A DNA stretch of 64,000 nucleotides from positions 302,795-366,794 of the forward strand of contig NZ_JALPQG010000004.1 of assembly GCF_023195695.1 (NCBI RefSeq). Reading direction: 5' to 3'. Positions within the stretch are counted from its first letter, which is position 1. The number at the start of each line of letters is the position of its first letter. The notes beneath the pieces were generated by a model. The model was not told where the DNA came from and ran no database searches. It worked only from the letters and a program-made list of their open reading frames with translations. This stretch comes from Aliiroseovarius sp. S1339. Lineage in GTDB: Bacteria > Pseudomonadota > Alphaproteobacteria > Rhodobacterales > Rhodobacteraceae. Made by a program: the position numbers and the translations under genes. This document shows, one piece after another, positions 44,458-54,262 of this stretch.

Positions 44458-45045
44458 TTAAGCGCCGACGGCACCGCGCACCATGTCCCAATAGATATCG
44501 GCAACAGCCTCGCGCGACAGCCGCCCGCCTTCGCGATACCACGTGTTGACGCCGGTCAGCATCGCGATCAGCGCCATCGTCGTCAGGCGGATATCAGGCG
44601 CGGTGATCACACCTTCGCCGTGCCCTGCATGCAAGATCGCCTCTAACTCGCCCTCATAGGTGCGGCGCAGCGCCTCGATCGCCGCGAAGTTTTCGTCCGA
44701 AAGGTTGCGAAGCTCCATATACGCGATGAACACCGCGTCGGGGCGTTCAAGGTGAAAGCGGATGTGAAACCGGGCGAAGGCCTCTAGCTGCGCCAGCGCG
44801 CCGTCGCCTTTGGGTTCAGCCTTCCATGCGGCCAGCAGGTCATCCATATGCGCCTGCATCAGGTCATAAAGCAGGCTTTGCTTGTCTTTGGTGTACAGAT
44901 AAAGCGCCCCGGCCTGCACGCCGACCTCAGCCGCGATCTGGCGCATCGACACGGCGGCAAAACCATGCTGCGCAAACAGCGCAAGCGCGGCCCTGCGCAC
45001 CTTCGGGCCTGTGATTTCGCTGTGTGATCCGGTTTTGCGTGCCAT
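44458..45045 (-). CDS. TetR/AcrR family transcriptional regulator
   Basis: A 195-residue repressor. The N-terminal helix-turn-helix is typical (RRAALALFAQHGFAAVSMRQIAAEVGVQAGALYLYTKDKQSL, about residues 17-60). The C-terminal ligand domain is unassigned; its shape resembles regulators of fatty acid or acyl-CoA genes. The ATG at 45045 gives the usual start; a longer frame is not needed. A 14-base palindrome 15 bases upstream is a likely binding site for the protein itself. It is divergent from a small lipoprotein gene. Confidence 0.88.
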   Translation of the reverse strand: MARKTGSHSEITGPKVRRAALALFAQHGFAAVSMRQIAAEVGVQAGALYLYTKDKQSLLYDLMQAHMDDLLAAWKAEPKGDGALAQLEAFARFHIRFHLERPDAVFIAYMELRNLSDENFAAIEALRRTYEGELEAILHAGHGEGVITAPDIRLTTMALIAMLTGVNTWYREGGRLSREAVADIYWDMVRGAVGA

Positions 45046-45059
45046 GGGGCTTTGATAAC

Positions 45060-45073
45060 TGAACACTTGTTCA
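45060..45073. promoter_or_regulatory. Palindromic operator TGAACACTTGTTCA
   Basis: TGAAC at 45060-45064 and GTTCA at 45069-45073 form a perfect inverted repeat with a four-base centre. It lies between the TetR gene and a divergent lipoprotein gene. Such sites commonly bind the TetR protein encoded next door. Confidence 0.6.
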
Positions 45074-45152
45074 AATCCAACCCATTGCAGCACTTGCACC
45101 GCAAAGCTATGGTCGCGTCAGCCCAACGGGCCTGAATTGGAGACCGCCACCC

Positions 45153-45440
45153 ATGCCCCTGCGCCCCCTGATCTTCACCGCGATTCTGCCCGGCCTGCTG
45201 ATGGCCTGCGCGCCTGCGCCGGATTTCCCTGCGGGTGCAGCCGCAAACGCGCCTTTCCCGAAGATTGTCCCGGTCGACCAGATACAGTCGCAGTTGCCGG
45301 TCCAGCAGGGCGACGACGGGATATCGGCATTGGCTGCACGCGCCGCCGATCTGCGCACGCGCGCTGCGGCCATGCGTGGCACCTCGGTGGTTGACCCGGC
45401 GACCGAAGGCGAGTTGCAGGATGCGCTGGACCCGTCCTAA
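45153..45440 (+). CDS. Small hypothetical lipoprotein
   Basis: A 95-residue protein. The signal peptide ends in the lipobox GLLMAC (cysteine 19). The mature part is alanine-rich with likely helices (DGISALAARAADLRTRAAAM). No domain is recognised. GGAG lies about ten bases before the ATG. It is divergent from the TetR gene, with the palindrome between them, and 111 bases upstream of hom on the same strand. Confidence 0.7.
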   Translation: MPLRPLIFTAILPGLLMACAPAPDFPAGAAANAPFPKIVPVDQIQSQLPVQQGDDGISALAARAADLRTRAAAMRGTSVVDPATEGELQDALDPS

Positions 45441-45551
45441 GCCGACCCGCCACCGCCAGAAAATTCCCCAAACCTGACCCCTGCGGATTGCACCGCGGGC
45501 GGCCATTGGATACACGTCGCCAAATGACCATTTCAGCCGACGGAGAGTGAC

Positions 45552-46844
45552 ATGAGTGACAACAGCCCCCTGCGCCTTGGGATTGCAGGTCTTGGCACCG
45601 TCGGCATCGGCGTGATCAAGATCATTCGCCGGCAAGCGGCCCTGCTGGAAGATCGCGCCGGGCGCGCCGTCGTGATCACCGCGGTCTCGGCCCGGTCGCG
45701 CGACAAAGATCGCGGCGTCGATCTGTCTGACTATGCGTGGGAAGACGACCCTGTCGCGCTGGCAAAACGCGACGATGTGGACGTGTTTGTCGAATTGATG
45801 GGCGGGCACGAAGGCCCGGCCAAAGACGCCTGCGAAGCCGCGATTGCCGCCGGAAAAGACATCGTCACCGCCAACAAGGCCCTGCTGGCACATCACGGGC
45901 AGGAGCTTGCGTTGGCCGCCGAAGCGGCCGATGTGCGTCTGCGGTTTGAGGCTGCCGTCGCAGGTGGCATCCCGATCATCAAAGCTCTGACCGAAGGGCT
46001 GGCAGGAAACGAGATCAGCCGCGTCATGGGCGTCATGAACGGCACGTGCAACTATATCCTGACCCAAATGCAGGCGACCGGACGCGGCTATAATGCTCTG
46101 TTCGAAGAATGCGCCGAGCTGGGCTATCTGGAAGCCGACCCCAACCTTGACGTGGGCGGGATCGACGCGGGCCATAAGCTGGCGATCCTGTCGTCCATTG
46201 CCTTTGGCACGCAGGTCAATTTTGACGCGGTCGAGCTTGAAGGCATCCAACGTATCCTGCTGGAAGACATCGAACACGCCGCCGAAATGGGCTATCGCAT
46301 CAAGCTTCTGGGGGTCGCTCAGATGACAGGCCGCGGGCTGGAACAGCGCATGAGCCCCTGCCTTGTGCCCGACGGCTCGCCCTTGGGGCAGCTTGAAGGC
46401 GGCACCAACATGGTCGTGATCGAAGGCGATGCAATCGAACAGGTCGTGCTGCGAGGCCCCGGAGCGGGCGAAGGCCCGACCGCCAGCGCCGTCATGGGCG
46501 ATGTGATGGACATTGCGCGCGGCTTCAAGGTTGCGACATTCGGCCAACCAGCGGACACGCTGCGCCCGGTGACGGGCGTGAAAGCAATGAAACCTGCGCC
46601 GTTCTATCTGCGCATGGTTCTGCTGGACAAACCCGGCGCGATGGCGAAGGTGGCGGCGGTGTTAGGCGACGCTGGCATCTCAATCGACCGGATGCGTCAG
46701 GTCAGCCATGACCAGAAACTGGCACCTGTGCTGATCGTGACCCACAAATGTACCCGCGACGCGCTGGATACGGCGCTGGTTGGTCTGGCGAAAACCGGGG
46801 TGGTTGACGGCGACCCTGTCGCAATTCGCATCGAAGAGGTCTGA
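45552..46844 (+). CDS. hom: Homoserine dehydrogenase
   Basis: NAD(P)-dependent homoserine dehydrogenase (430 residues) of the methionine/threonine branch from aspartate. The Rossmann motif GLGTVGIGV is at the N terminus. The catalytic domain has EAAVAGGIPII and the following MNGTCNYI. A C-terminal ACT domain (residues about 350-430, LDKPGAMAKVAAVLGDAGIS) implies feedback control by an amino acid. GGAGAG precedes the ATG. The ceramidase-like gene and glpX follow. Confidence 0.96.
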   Translation: MSDNSPLRLGIAGLGTVGIGVIKIIRRQAALLEDRAGRAVVITAVSARSRDKDRGVDLSDYAWEDDPVALAKRDDVDVFVELMGGHEGPAKDACEAAIAAGKDIVTANKALLAHHGQELALAAEAADVRLRFEAAVAGGIPIIKALTEGLAGNEISRVMGVMNGTCNYILTQMQATGRGYNALFEECAELGYLEADPNLDVGGIDAGHKLAILSSIAFGTQVNFDAVELEGIQRILLEDIEHAAEMGYRIKLLGVAQMTGRGLEQRMSPCLVPDGSPLGQLEGGTNMVVIEGDAIEQVVLRGPGAGEGPTASAVMGDVMDIARGFKVATFGQPADTLRPVTGVKAMKPAPFYLRMVLLDKPGAMAKVAAVLGDAGISIDRMRQVSHDQKLAPVLIVTHKCTRDALDTALVGLAKTGVVDGDPVAIRIEEV

Positions 46845-46854
46845 GACCCGCGCG

Positions 46855-47583
46855 ATGGATTGGTTCACCGCCATCGATATCTATTGCGAACGCACCGGGC
46901 CCGAATATTGGGCCGAGCCGCTGAATGCCTTGTCGAACCTGTCCTTCATCGCCGCCGCCCTGTGGGGCTGGGTCGAGGCGAAAAAGCGGGACCGCACGGA
47001 TGTAATGACCGTGATCCTGATCGCGCTGGCAGCGATGATCGGCGTCGGCAGCTTCCTGTTTCACACCTTCGCAAACACATGGTCTGAACTGGCCGATGTG
47101 ATGCCGATCTGGACGTTCGTGTTGCTGTTCGTGCTGGTCGCAATCCACCGGATCGGCGGCGTGCGCCCCGGCCGCATTGCGATTGGGCTGGCGCTGATTG
47201 TCGGTGTAATCGCTGTGCTGTTTGCCTTCGGTGGTGATGGAAGCGGCAGCCAGACCAGCGCGGCGTCCACGCCATCCACGCAAACCCATGACCACTCTGC
47301 CTCGGCAAACACACTTCTGAATGGGTCCGAACAATACCTGCCAGCGGTTCTTGCCCTGCTGGCCTTCGCGTTTCTCAGCCATCGAAAGGGTCACCCGATT
47401 GCCCCTTGGGTTGCCGCTGCCACTGCGACGTTCATGGTGTCCCTGACGCTGCGCACGCTTGACATGCACCTCTGCGCAATCTGGCCGCTTGGCACGCATT
47501 TCATCTGGCACATTCTGAATGGCACGATGATTGCGCTGCTGTTTCAGGGGCTCATCCGAAGCCGTGACGCGCGTGCTGCATAA
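46855..47583 (+). CDS. Ceramidase-domain membrane protein (alkaline ceramidase family)
   Basis: A 242-residue protein with about seven membrane helices. It has the catalytic residues of the CREST superfamily to which alkaline ceramidases belong: S66 and H70 in GSFLFHTF, D81 in LADVMPIW, and H215 and H219 in HFIWH. So it could be a zinc-dependent hydrolase of lipid amides. Whether it acts on ceramides is unknown. A loop rich in histidine and serine (STQTHDHS) lies in the middle. The start at 46855 follows hom by ten bases. Confidence 0.82.
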   Translation: MDWFTAIDIYCERTGPEYWAEPLNALSNLSFIAAALWGWVEAKKRDRTDVMTVILIALAAMIGVGSFLFHTFANTWSELADVMPIWTFVLLFVLVAIHRIGGVRPGRIAIGLALIVGVIAVLFAFGGDGSGSQTSAASTPSTQTHDHSASANTLLNGSEQYLPAVLALLAFAFLSHRKGHPIAPWVAAATATFMVSLTLRTLDMHLCAIWPLGTHFIWHILNGTMIALLFQGLIRSRDARAA

Positions 47584-47670
47584 ACGGGCGAAAACCCGGC
47601 AAATCCCTTGCCCCTGCCCCCCACGGGCTCTAAACCCGTGATCAAACATTGACAGTAAGGATTGCCCCTC

Positions 47671-48642
47671 ATGGCCGATAAAGTCGTTTTCCAAGATCGT
47701 ATGCTTTCGCTGGGTCTGGCCCGTGTTTCCGAGGCCGCCGCGATGGCCAGCGCCACACTTGTGGGGCGCGGCGATGAAAAAGCAGCCGATCAGGCCGCGG
47801 TCAACGCCATGCGCGATCAGTTGAACCTGCTGGACATCCACGGCACCGTGGTCATCGGCGAAGGTGAACGCGATGAGGCCCCGATGCTGTATATCGGCGA
47901 AGAGGTTGGCACCGGTGACGGCCCCGCCGTGGACATCGCACTGGACCCGCTGGAAGGGACCACGCTAACCGCGAAAGACATGCCCAACGCGCTGACCGTG
48001 ATCGCCATGGCCCCGCGCGGCACACTGCTGCACGCGCCTGATGTCTACATGGAAAAGTTGGCGATTGGGCCGGGTTATCCGACAGATGTGGTCAGCATGG
48101 ACATGGCACCCGCTGAACGGGTCAAGGCGCTGGCAAAAGCGCGGGGATGTAGCATGGCGGATATCACCGTCTGTGTTCTGGAACGCCCCCGCCACGAAGA
48201 CATGATCGAAGGCATCCGGTCAACCGGCGCGGCCATCCGCCTGATCACCGATGGTGACGTAGCTGGCGTGATCCACTGCGCCGAGGCTGAGATTACCGGC
48301 ATCGACATGTATATGGGCAGCGGCGGCGCACCCGAAGGCGTTCTGGCGGCCTCGGCCCTAAAATGCATGGGTGGGCAGATGTGGGGGCAGCTAACCTTCC
48401 GCAACGACGACGAACGCGGCCGCGCGGCCAAGGCCGGCATCACCGATCTGGACCGCATCTATACCCGCGACGAAATGGTCACTGCAGATGTGATCTTTGC
48501 CGCCACCGGCGTGACCGATGGATCGGTCGTTTCCGGCATCAAACGCGAGCCGGGCTTTCTGACCACCGAAACGCTGCTCATGCGGTCGAAAACCGGGTCT
48601 GTGCGCCGGATGATTTATCGCAATCCCGTCTCGGCCAGCTGA
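47671..48642 (+). CDS. glpX: Class II fructose-1,6-bisphosphatase
   Basis: GlpX-type fructose-bisphosphatase (323 residues) of gluconeogenesis. The metal-binding motifs VIGEGERDEAPMLYIGEEVG and DIALDPLEGTTLT are intact, as is the GGAPEGVLAASALKCMGG region. The ATG at 47671 follows AAGGA. The hom-glpX neighbourhood is common in alphaproteobacteria. Its stop overlaps the next start by one base (TGATG). Confidence 0.96.
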   Translation: MADKVVFQDRMLSLGLARVSEAAAMASATLVGRGDEKAADQAAVNAMRDQLNLLDIHGTVVIGEGERDEAPMLYIGEEVGTGDGPAVDIALDPLEGTTLTAKDMPNALTVIAMAPRGTLLHAPDVYMEKLAIGPGYPTDVVSMDMAPAERVKALAKARGCSMADITVCVLERPRHEDMIEGIRSTGAAIRLITDGDVAGVIHCAEAEITGIDMYMGSGGAPEGVLAASALKCMGGQMWGQLTFRNDDERGRAAKAGITDLDRIYTRDEMVTADVIFAATGVTDGSVVSGIKREPGFLTTETLLMRSKTGSVRRMIYRNPVSAS

Positions 48643-49195
48643 TGGCAGACGCACGGGCGCTCATCTTGATTGATATCCAGAAGGGGTTTGATGATCCCGT
48701 TTGGGGCGCCCGTAACAACCCGCATGCCGAAGCAAACGCCGCGCGACTTCTGACCCATTGGCGGGCCAATTGGTGGCCCGTCTTTCACATCCAACACCTG
48801 TCTGTCACCCCCGGCAGCCCGTTAAACCCAACAGGCGGCGCGGTTGACTTCAAAACCGAGGTGACACCCCTGCCCAATGAGCCGGTGCTGACCAAGCGTG
48901 TGAACTCGGCCTTCATCGGCTCGGATCTTGAGGATCGATTGCGCAGCGCCAACATTACCTCGCTGGTGATCTGCGGGCTGACAACGCCCCATTGCGTCTC
49001 AACCACCACCCGCATGGCCGCAAACCTTGGCTTTGACGTTAGCCTGCCCCATGACGCCTGCGCGGCCTTCGCAGGAAATGCCGACACAGGTTGGCGCGAC
49101 GGCCCGCCGCCCACGGCGCAAGACATCCATTCCGCCGCGCTTGATCATATGAACGGCGAATTCGCCGATGTCTGCACAACGGAGGAGGTGCTGGC

Positions 49196-49199
<4 letters not shown>
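48642..49199 (+). CDS. Isochorismatase-like cysteine hydrolase
   Basis: A 185-residue hydrolase of the isochorismatase superfamily. The catalytic triad is in place: D11 (LILIDIQKGF), K85 (LTKRVNSAF) and C118 (LTTPHCVSTT). Members cleave amides such as nicotinamide or N-carbamoyl compounds; the substrate is unknown. It overlaps glpX by one base and recJ by four bases (GTGA), so the three genes are probably cotranscribed. Confidence 0.9.
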
Positions 49200-50944
<1,745 letters not shown>

Positions 50945-51036
50945 TTTTCATGGACCTTCCAGTTTTTTCAAAAAAGCTGAGAATCCCCCTTGCACGGCCC
51001 GGACCTTTCTCATAAAAACCCCCTCACCGACAGAGT

Positions 51037-51111
51037 GGCCCGTTCGTCTATCGGTTAGGACGCCAGGTTTTCAACCTGGAAAGACGAGTTCGATTCTCGT
51101 ACGGGCTGCCA
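51037..51111 (+). tRNA. tRNA-Glu (TTC)
   Basis: A complete 75-base cloverleaf with encoded CCA. The anticodon stem-loop CCAGG-TTTTCAA-CCTGG gives anticodon TTC. The acceptor GGCCCGT pairs with ACGGGCT, with G73 as discriminator. The T arm GTTCGATTC is canonical. Confidence 0.97.
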
Positions 51112-51448
51112 CTTTCTCCACATAGGTTTGAAAACAGCGTTGGATCAAGGCATCTTACTCGTCGTGCTGACCTGCGGATTTTCTGCATTATTGCGCGGTG
51201 CGGCGTCGGTTGAATACGTCGCGAATCTCTGGACGGTTGTGAACACCAGTAATCACGCCTGCGTCGGTGCACGGGATTTAACAGCAAACAGGCCAGAGGT
51301 GCGGACAGGACCTGTGTGATCCCTCACCCGCGATCGCTTCCCGCGAGCGCTCTTGCTTTAACGCCCCCTAAACCAGCTTGAGGTTGGTGCCGAATTTGCG
51401 CATCAGCCACCTAGAACGGCATCAGGATGTGGCTCCGTTCGCTGATGG
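51112..51448. other. Non-coding stretch after tRNA-Glu
   Basis: About 340 bases without a credible gene. The only plus-strand frame (51128-51319) has no ribosome binding site and no recognisable content. tRNA 3' ends are common integration sites, but no repeat of the tRNA end, integrase or insertion sequence was seen, so there is no evidence for an island here. Confidence 0.35.
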
Positions 51449-52456
51449 TCAGGCACGTTGTACGGTCACGCGGAATTCGGGTCGATAAAGGGTCATGCAC
51501 GCGCGGCCTTTGTCTTTTGACATGTAAAGCGCGAGATCGGCATCGGCGGTCATCTGTTCCGCAGTGACTGGATCGTAGTCGTTACTGCGCGCGATACCGA
51601 TGCTGGCCGAAATTCGGCATCCCTGCCCCTCAAAAACCATTGGGCGTTCAAGCCGCGCGATGATGCGCTTGGCGATGTTTTCCAACACCGTCTCATCCGT
51701 AAGCCTACCAAACAGTATGACGAATTCGTCGCCGCCGACGCGCGCCACCATATCTGTTTCCCTCGTCTGATCCGTCAGTACCCGAGCCACCTCGCGCAGG
51801 ACTGCGTCGCCTGCTGCATGGCCCAGCGTGTCGTTTACCGCTTTGAAGAAATCGAGGTCGATATGCATCAGCGAAAACTGCGCACCCTTCGCAATGTGAC
51901 GGTTCAAATTGGCATCAAAGGCACGCCGGTTTTGCAATCCGGTTAACCCATCGGTCATCGCTTCGACCTGGGCTTCTGCCTTTTCGTTGTGAAGGCGGTG
52001 GGCAAGTTGTGTGGTCGCCTCCATCGCGGCGGTTTTCGCCTCCACCAGATAGAGCATTTCAACCGTCAGGTCCGTCGGCGCAAAATCTGAACCCGCAAGT
52101 TTGTAACGCGCTACCGCTTCAACGACCGAATAGCCGAAAGACAGGTTCATCAGCACTTGATTGTTGCCCGGCAACACCGCCACGGCACCCACCATCGTGG
52201 TGCCTGACCCGTCTTTCAGGCGCAGATAGACCTTGGTGTCGCCCATTGCCCGAACGTCGTCCATCGAGCGAACCACCCGTGGACGCCGAAGTTCAAATAA
52301 GGAAAAGACGCTGCGCCCCACCAAATCGGTGCCGAACACTTTGACGATCGTAGGGCCAGCATGGCTAACGCGTGCGGCATTATCAAGCAGCAGGTGCATC
52401 GGCATCATCTGGTCCAACGTATGCGGCTCAATCGGAATTGATGGTTCTGCGATCAT
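51449..52456 (-). CDS. Diguanylate cyclase with HNOBA-like sensor domain
   Basis: A 335-residue protein. The N-terminal 150 residues resemble the PAS-like HNOBA domain that pairs with H-NOX proteins. A short helix follows, then a GGDEF domain with an intact active site (VARVGGDEFVIL) and the RxxD inhibitory site five residues before it (RETD). It should make cyclic di-GMP. Its start overlaps the H-NOX gene by four bases (ATGA), so sensor and cyclase are translated together and probably interact. Confidence 0.87.
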   Translation of the reverse strand: MIAEPSIPIEPHTLDQMMPMHLLLDNAARVSHAGPTIVKVFGTDLVGRSVFSLFELRRPRVVRSMDDVRAMGDTKVYLRLKDGSGTTMVGAVAVLPGNNQVLMNLSFGYSVVEAVARYKLAGSDFAPTDLTVEMLYLVEAKTAAMEATTQLAHRLHNEKAEAQVEAMTDGLTGLQNRRAFDANLNRHIAKGAQFSLMHIDLDFFKAVNDTLGHAAGDAVLREVARVLTDQTRETDMVARVGGDEFVILFGRLTDETVLENIAKRIIARLERPMVFEGQGCRISASIGIARSNDYDPVTAEQMTADADLALYMSKDKGRACMTLYRPEFRVTVQRA

Positions 52457-53049
52457 GACATGCCCTCAGCGGCAAGGTGGAAGGCGCGCCCCTTGCCGTG
52501 GCGCATTTCCAGCAACTGAACCGAGATTTTTTCGCATTGATCCTGACGACCGAGGTGTTCCAGATAAGCAAGCGCGCCGTAGTCGTCCGCCAACGCCCGA
52601 AGGACGCCCAGAAGAATATATCCTACGCCGTGCGAGAGGTTGCGGCAGGTAATTTGAAATTCCTCGGCGGTGATCTCATCCACTTCTATTTCTGGCAGGT
52701 CAAGATCCGGAACAGCGAGCTGCGCCCTGCCCCGAAGGTCTTCAAGCGAATGCAGAAAATCGGTGTAGTTGACACCGCCAAAGCGCAGCAAACGGCGGAC
52801 CCGCTCGACCCGTTCATCTGTTACAAGGAAGGTGCCGAAATCTTCAAGCAAGGTATCGGCGGGCTTGTCCAACTGGCGCGCGGCTTCTGTTACCAACGCG
52901 TTTGCAAGGTCTACATCATAACGAAACAGCGGCTCGAAACTGTCATATCCAAGGTCCAGTTCGCGCATGATGTCACGCCACCGCCCAGCCCCATATGTGA
53001 ATATGAGGAACCCTTCGAAACACCAGAAAATCAAACCATGTATTGTCAT
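52453..53049 (-). CDS. H-NOX-like (heme NO-binding) sensor protein
   Basis: A 198-residue protein with the H-NOX outline: MTIHGLIFWCFEGFL at the N terminus, FLEDFGTFLV-like LLEDFGTFL, FGGVNYTDFLHSL, and the C-terminal LADDYGALAYLEH. In canonical H-NOX proteins a histidine holds heme iron and a YxSxR motif binds its propionates. Here the aligned histidine position is R106 and the motif reads QITCR. Heme binding is thus in doubt; H100, six residues earlier, could substitute. It is coupled to the diguanylate cyclase downstream. Confidence 0.82.
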   Translation of the reverse strand: MTIHGLIFWCFEGFLIFTYGAGRWRDIMRELDLGYDSFEPLFRYDVDLANALVTEAARQLDKPADTLLEDFGTFLVTDERVERVRRLLRFGGVNYTDFLHSLEDLRGRAQLAVPDLDLPEIEVDEITAEEFQITCRNLSHGVGYILLGVLRALADDYGALAYLEHLGRQDQCEKISVQLLEMRHGKGRAFHLAAEGMS

Positions 53050-53133
53050 AACGCACTCGTTTCAAACGCCACGTTATCAGCCGAGTGTAAACAAACCGGA
53101 AATGCGCAACCGACCTATATACCGGTCTGGTGT

Positions 53134-53829
53134 CTAGCTGTGCGCTGCATCCAGCCAACCGGGAATATGCCCGATATCGTCCAGAACAATGTCAGCATAT
53201 GGGGCCAATTCCCGTTCGCTTGCCAGCCCCGTCAACACGGCGATAGTTTTCATTCCAGCCGCCCGCCCAGCGTGAAGATCGTGCAGGCTGTCGCCGACCA
53301 TCGCAACACGATCGGGCGCAATCCCCGTCGCGGCTGCAAATGCCAGACAGGGGCCCGGTTCGGGTTTCACGCCATAGCCGCTGTCATATCCGGAAATGAA
53401 GTCGAACAGATTGGTGACACCAGCAGCCTCCAGATGCGCCCGTGCGGGACGTTCGGCATCATTGGTGGCGACGCCGATCTTCAGTCCGCGCGCGCGCAGG
53501 CTCGCAAGATAGGGCGCAAGTGCGACGGCTTCGATCTGGGGCGCGACGGCGGCTTCTTCGTTAAGGAGTGTTTCCAACGCTTCGGCGGAATAGGCGACAT
53601 GTCGCCGAAGCTCTGCGACGATCTGGGACGGGGTGCCGGCGATGACGACACTGTTGCGCTGAAAGCTTTGCGCGTCAACATCATATCCGATGTCCCGGCC
53701 GATCAAACGGGCGCGACCTATGTCCCCATCGGTCAGCCGCAAAAGCACGGCATGCGCCCAGCTTTCCCAAGTCGCCTCGAACAGGAACAACGTGCCGTCT
53801 TTGTCGAAAAGCAGTGCGTCAACTGGCAT
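53134..53829 (-). CDS. HAD family phosphatase (phosphoglycolate phosphatase-like)
   Basis: A 231-residue HAD-superfamily hydrolase with all four motifs: DKDGT near the N terminus, GVATND, GVKPEPGP and VGDSLHD. The cap domain and length resemble phosphoglycolate phosphatases, but the substrate is not fixed. GAGG precedes the ATG. It lies between the H-NOX gene and the DUF3572 gene on the same strand. Confidence 0.88.
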   Translation of the reverse strand: MPVDALLFDKDGTLFLFEATWESWAHAVLLRLTDGDIGRARLIGRDIGYDVDAQSFQRNSVVIAGTPSQIVAELRRHVAYSAEALETLLNEEAAVAPQIEAVALAPYLASLRARGLKIGVATNDAERPARAHLEAAGVTNLFDFISGYDSGYGVKPEPGPCLAFAAATGIAPDRVAMVGDSLHDLHAGRAAGMKTIAVLTGLASERELAPYADIVLDDIGHIPGWLDAAHS

Positions 53830-53883
53830 AAAACCTCACTCTGGTACTGAACCTATCATATTGTATTTCAATTACTTTACGAT

Positions 53884-54162
53884 TTATGTCCAGTGGATTT
53901 GCGCGCCACCGGGAAGGGCTTGGCGCGCCGCTGCCAATTGCTGATAGGGGATATTCAAGGCATCACACACCCGCATCACCCAAGCATCATCCATCAACAG
54001 AAAATCCAGCACCGACCCCAAAAAGGCGGCATCCCCTGCGCTTTGGCGAAGGGCGTCCTGATCGACCCCTGTCGAGCCCATGAAGATTGGCAAAAGCTCT
54101 TCGTCTGAGACAAGCCAACCCAGCACATTCAGGGCCGTTGCCTCGGCGATTTCCAGCTTCAT
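53884..54162 (-). CDS. DUF3572 family protein
   Basis: A 92-residue helical protein (MKLEIAEATALNVLGWLVSD) of the DUF3572 family, which sits near pleD-like genes in many alphaproteobacteria; its function is unknown. Two ATGs lie six bases apart. AAGGAG is one base from the first (54168) and seven from the second (54162), so the second is the likely start. It is divergent from the PleD-like gene. Confidence 0.85.
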   Translation of the reverse strand: MKLEIAEATALNVLGWLVSDEELLPIFMGSTGVDQDALRQSAGDAAFLGSVLDFLLMDDAWVMRVCDALNIPYQQLAAARQALPGGAQIHWT

Positions 54163-54262
54163 CCTCATACTCCTTAACGGTTGGAAAGGTTTTCTTAACC
54201 AATATGGCAGCAAGGTGAACAGACCATTCAAATAGGCACAATGACAAGGGCGAGTTGACGAT

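Noticed and set aside
44859..46547. A 562-codon minus-strand frame opposite hom
   Set aside because: It is an antisense shadow of hom and overlaps the TetR gene; no family match.
51112..51448. Integration scar or island beside tRNA-Glu
   Set aside because: No integrase, direct repeat of the tRNA end or insertion sequence was found.
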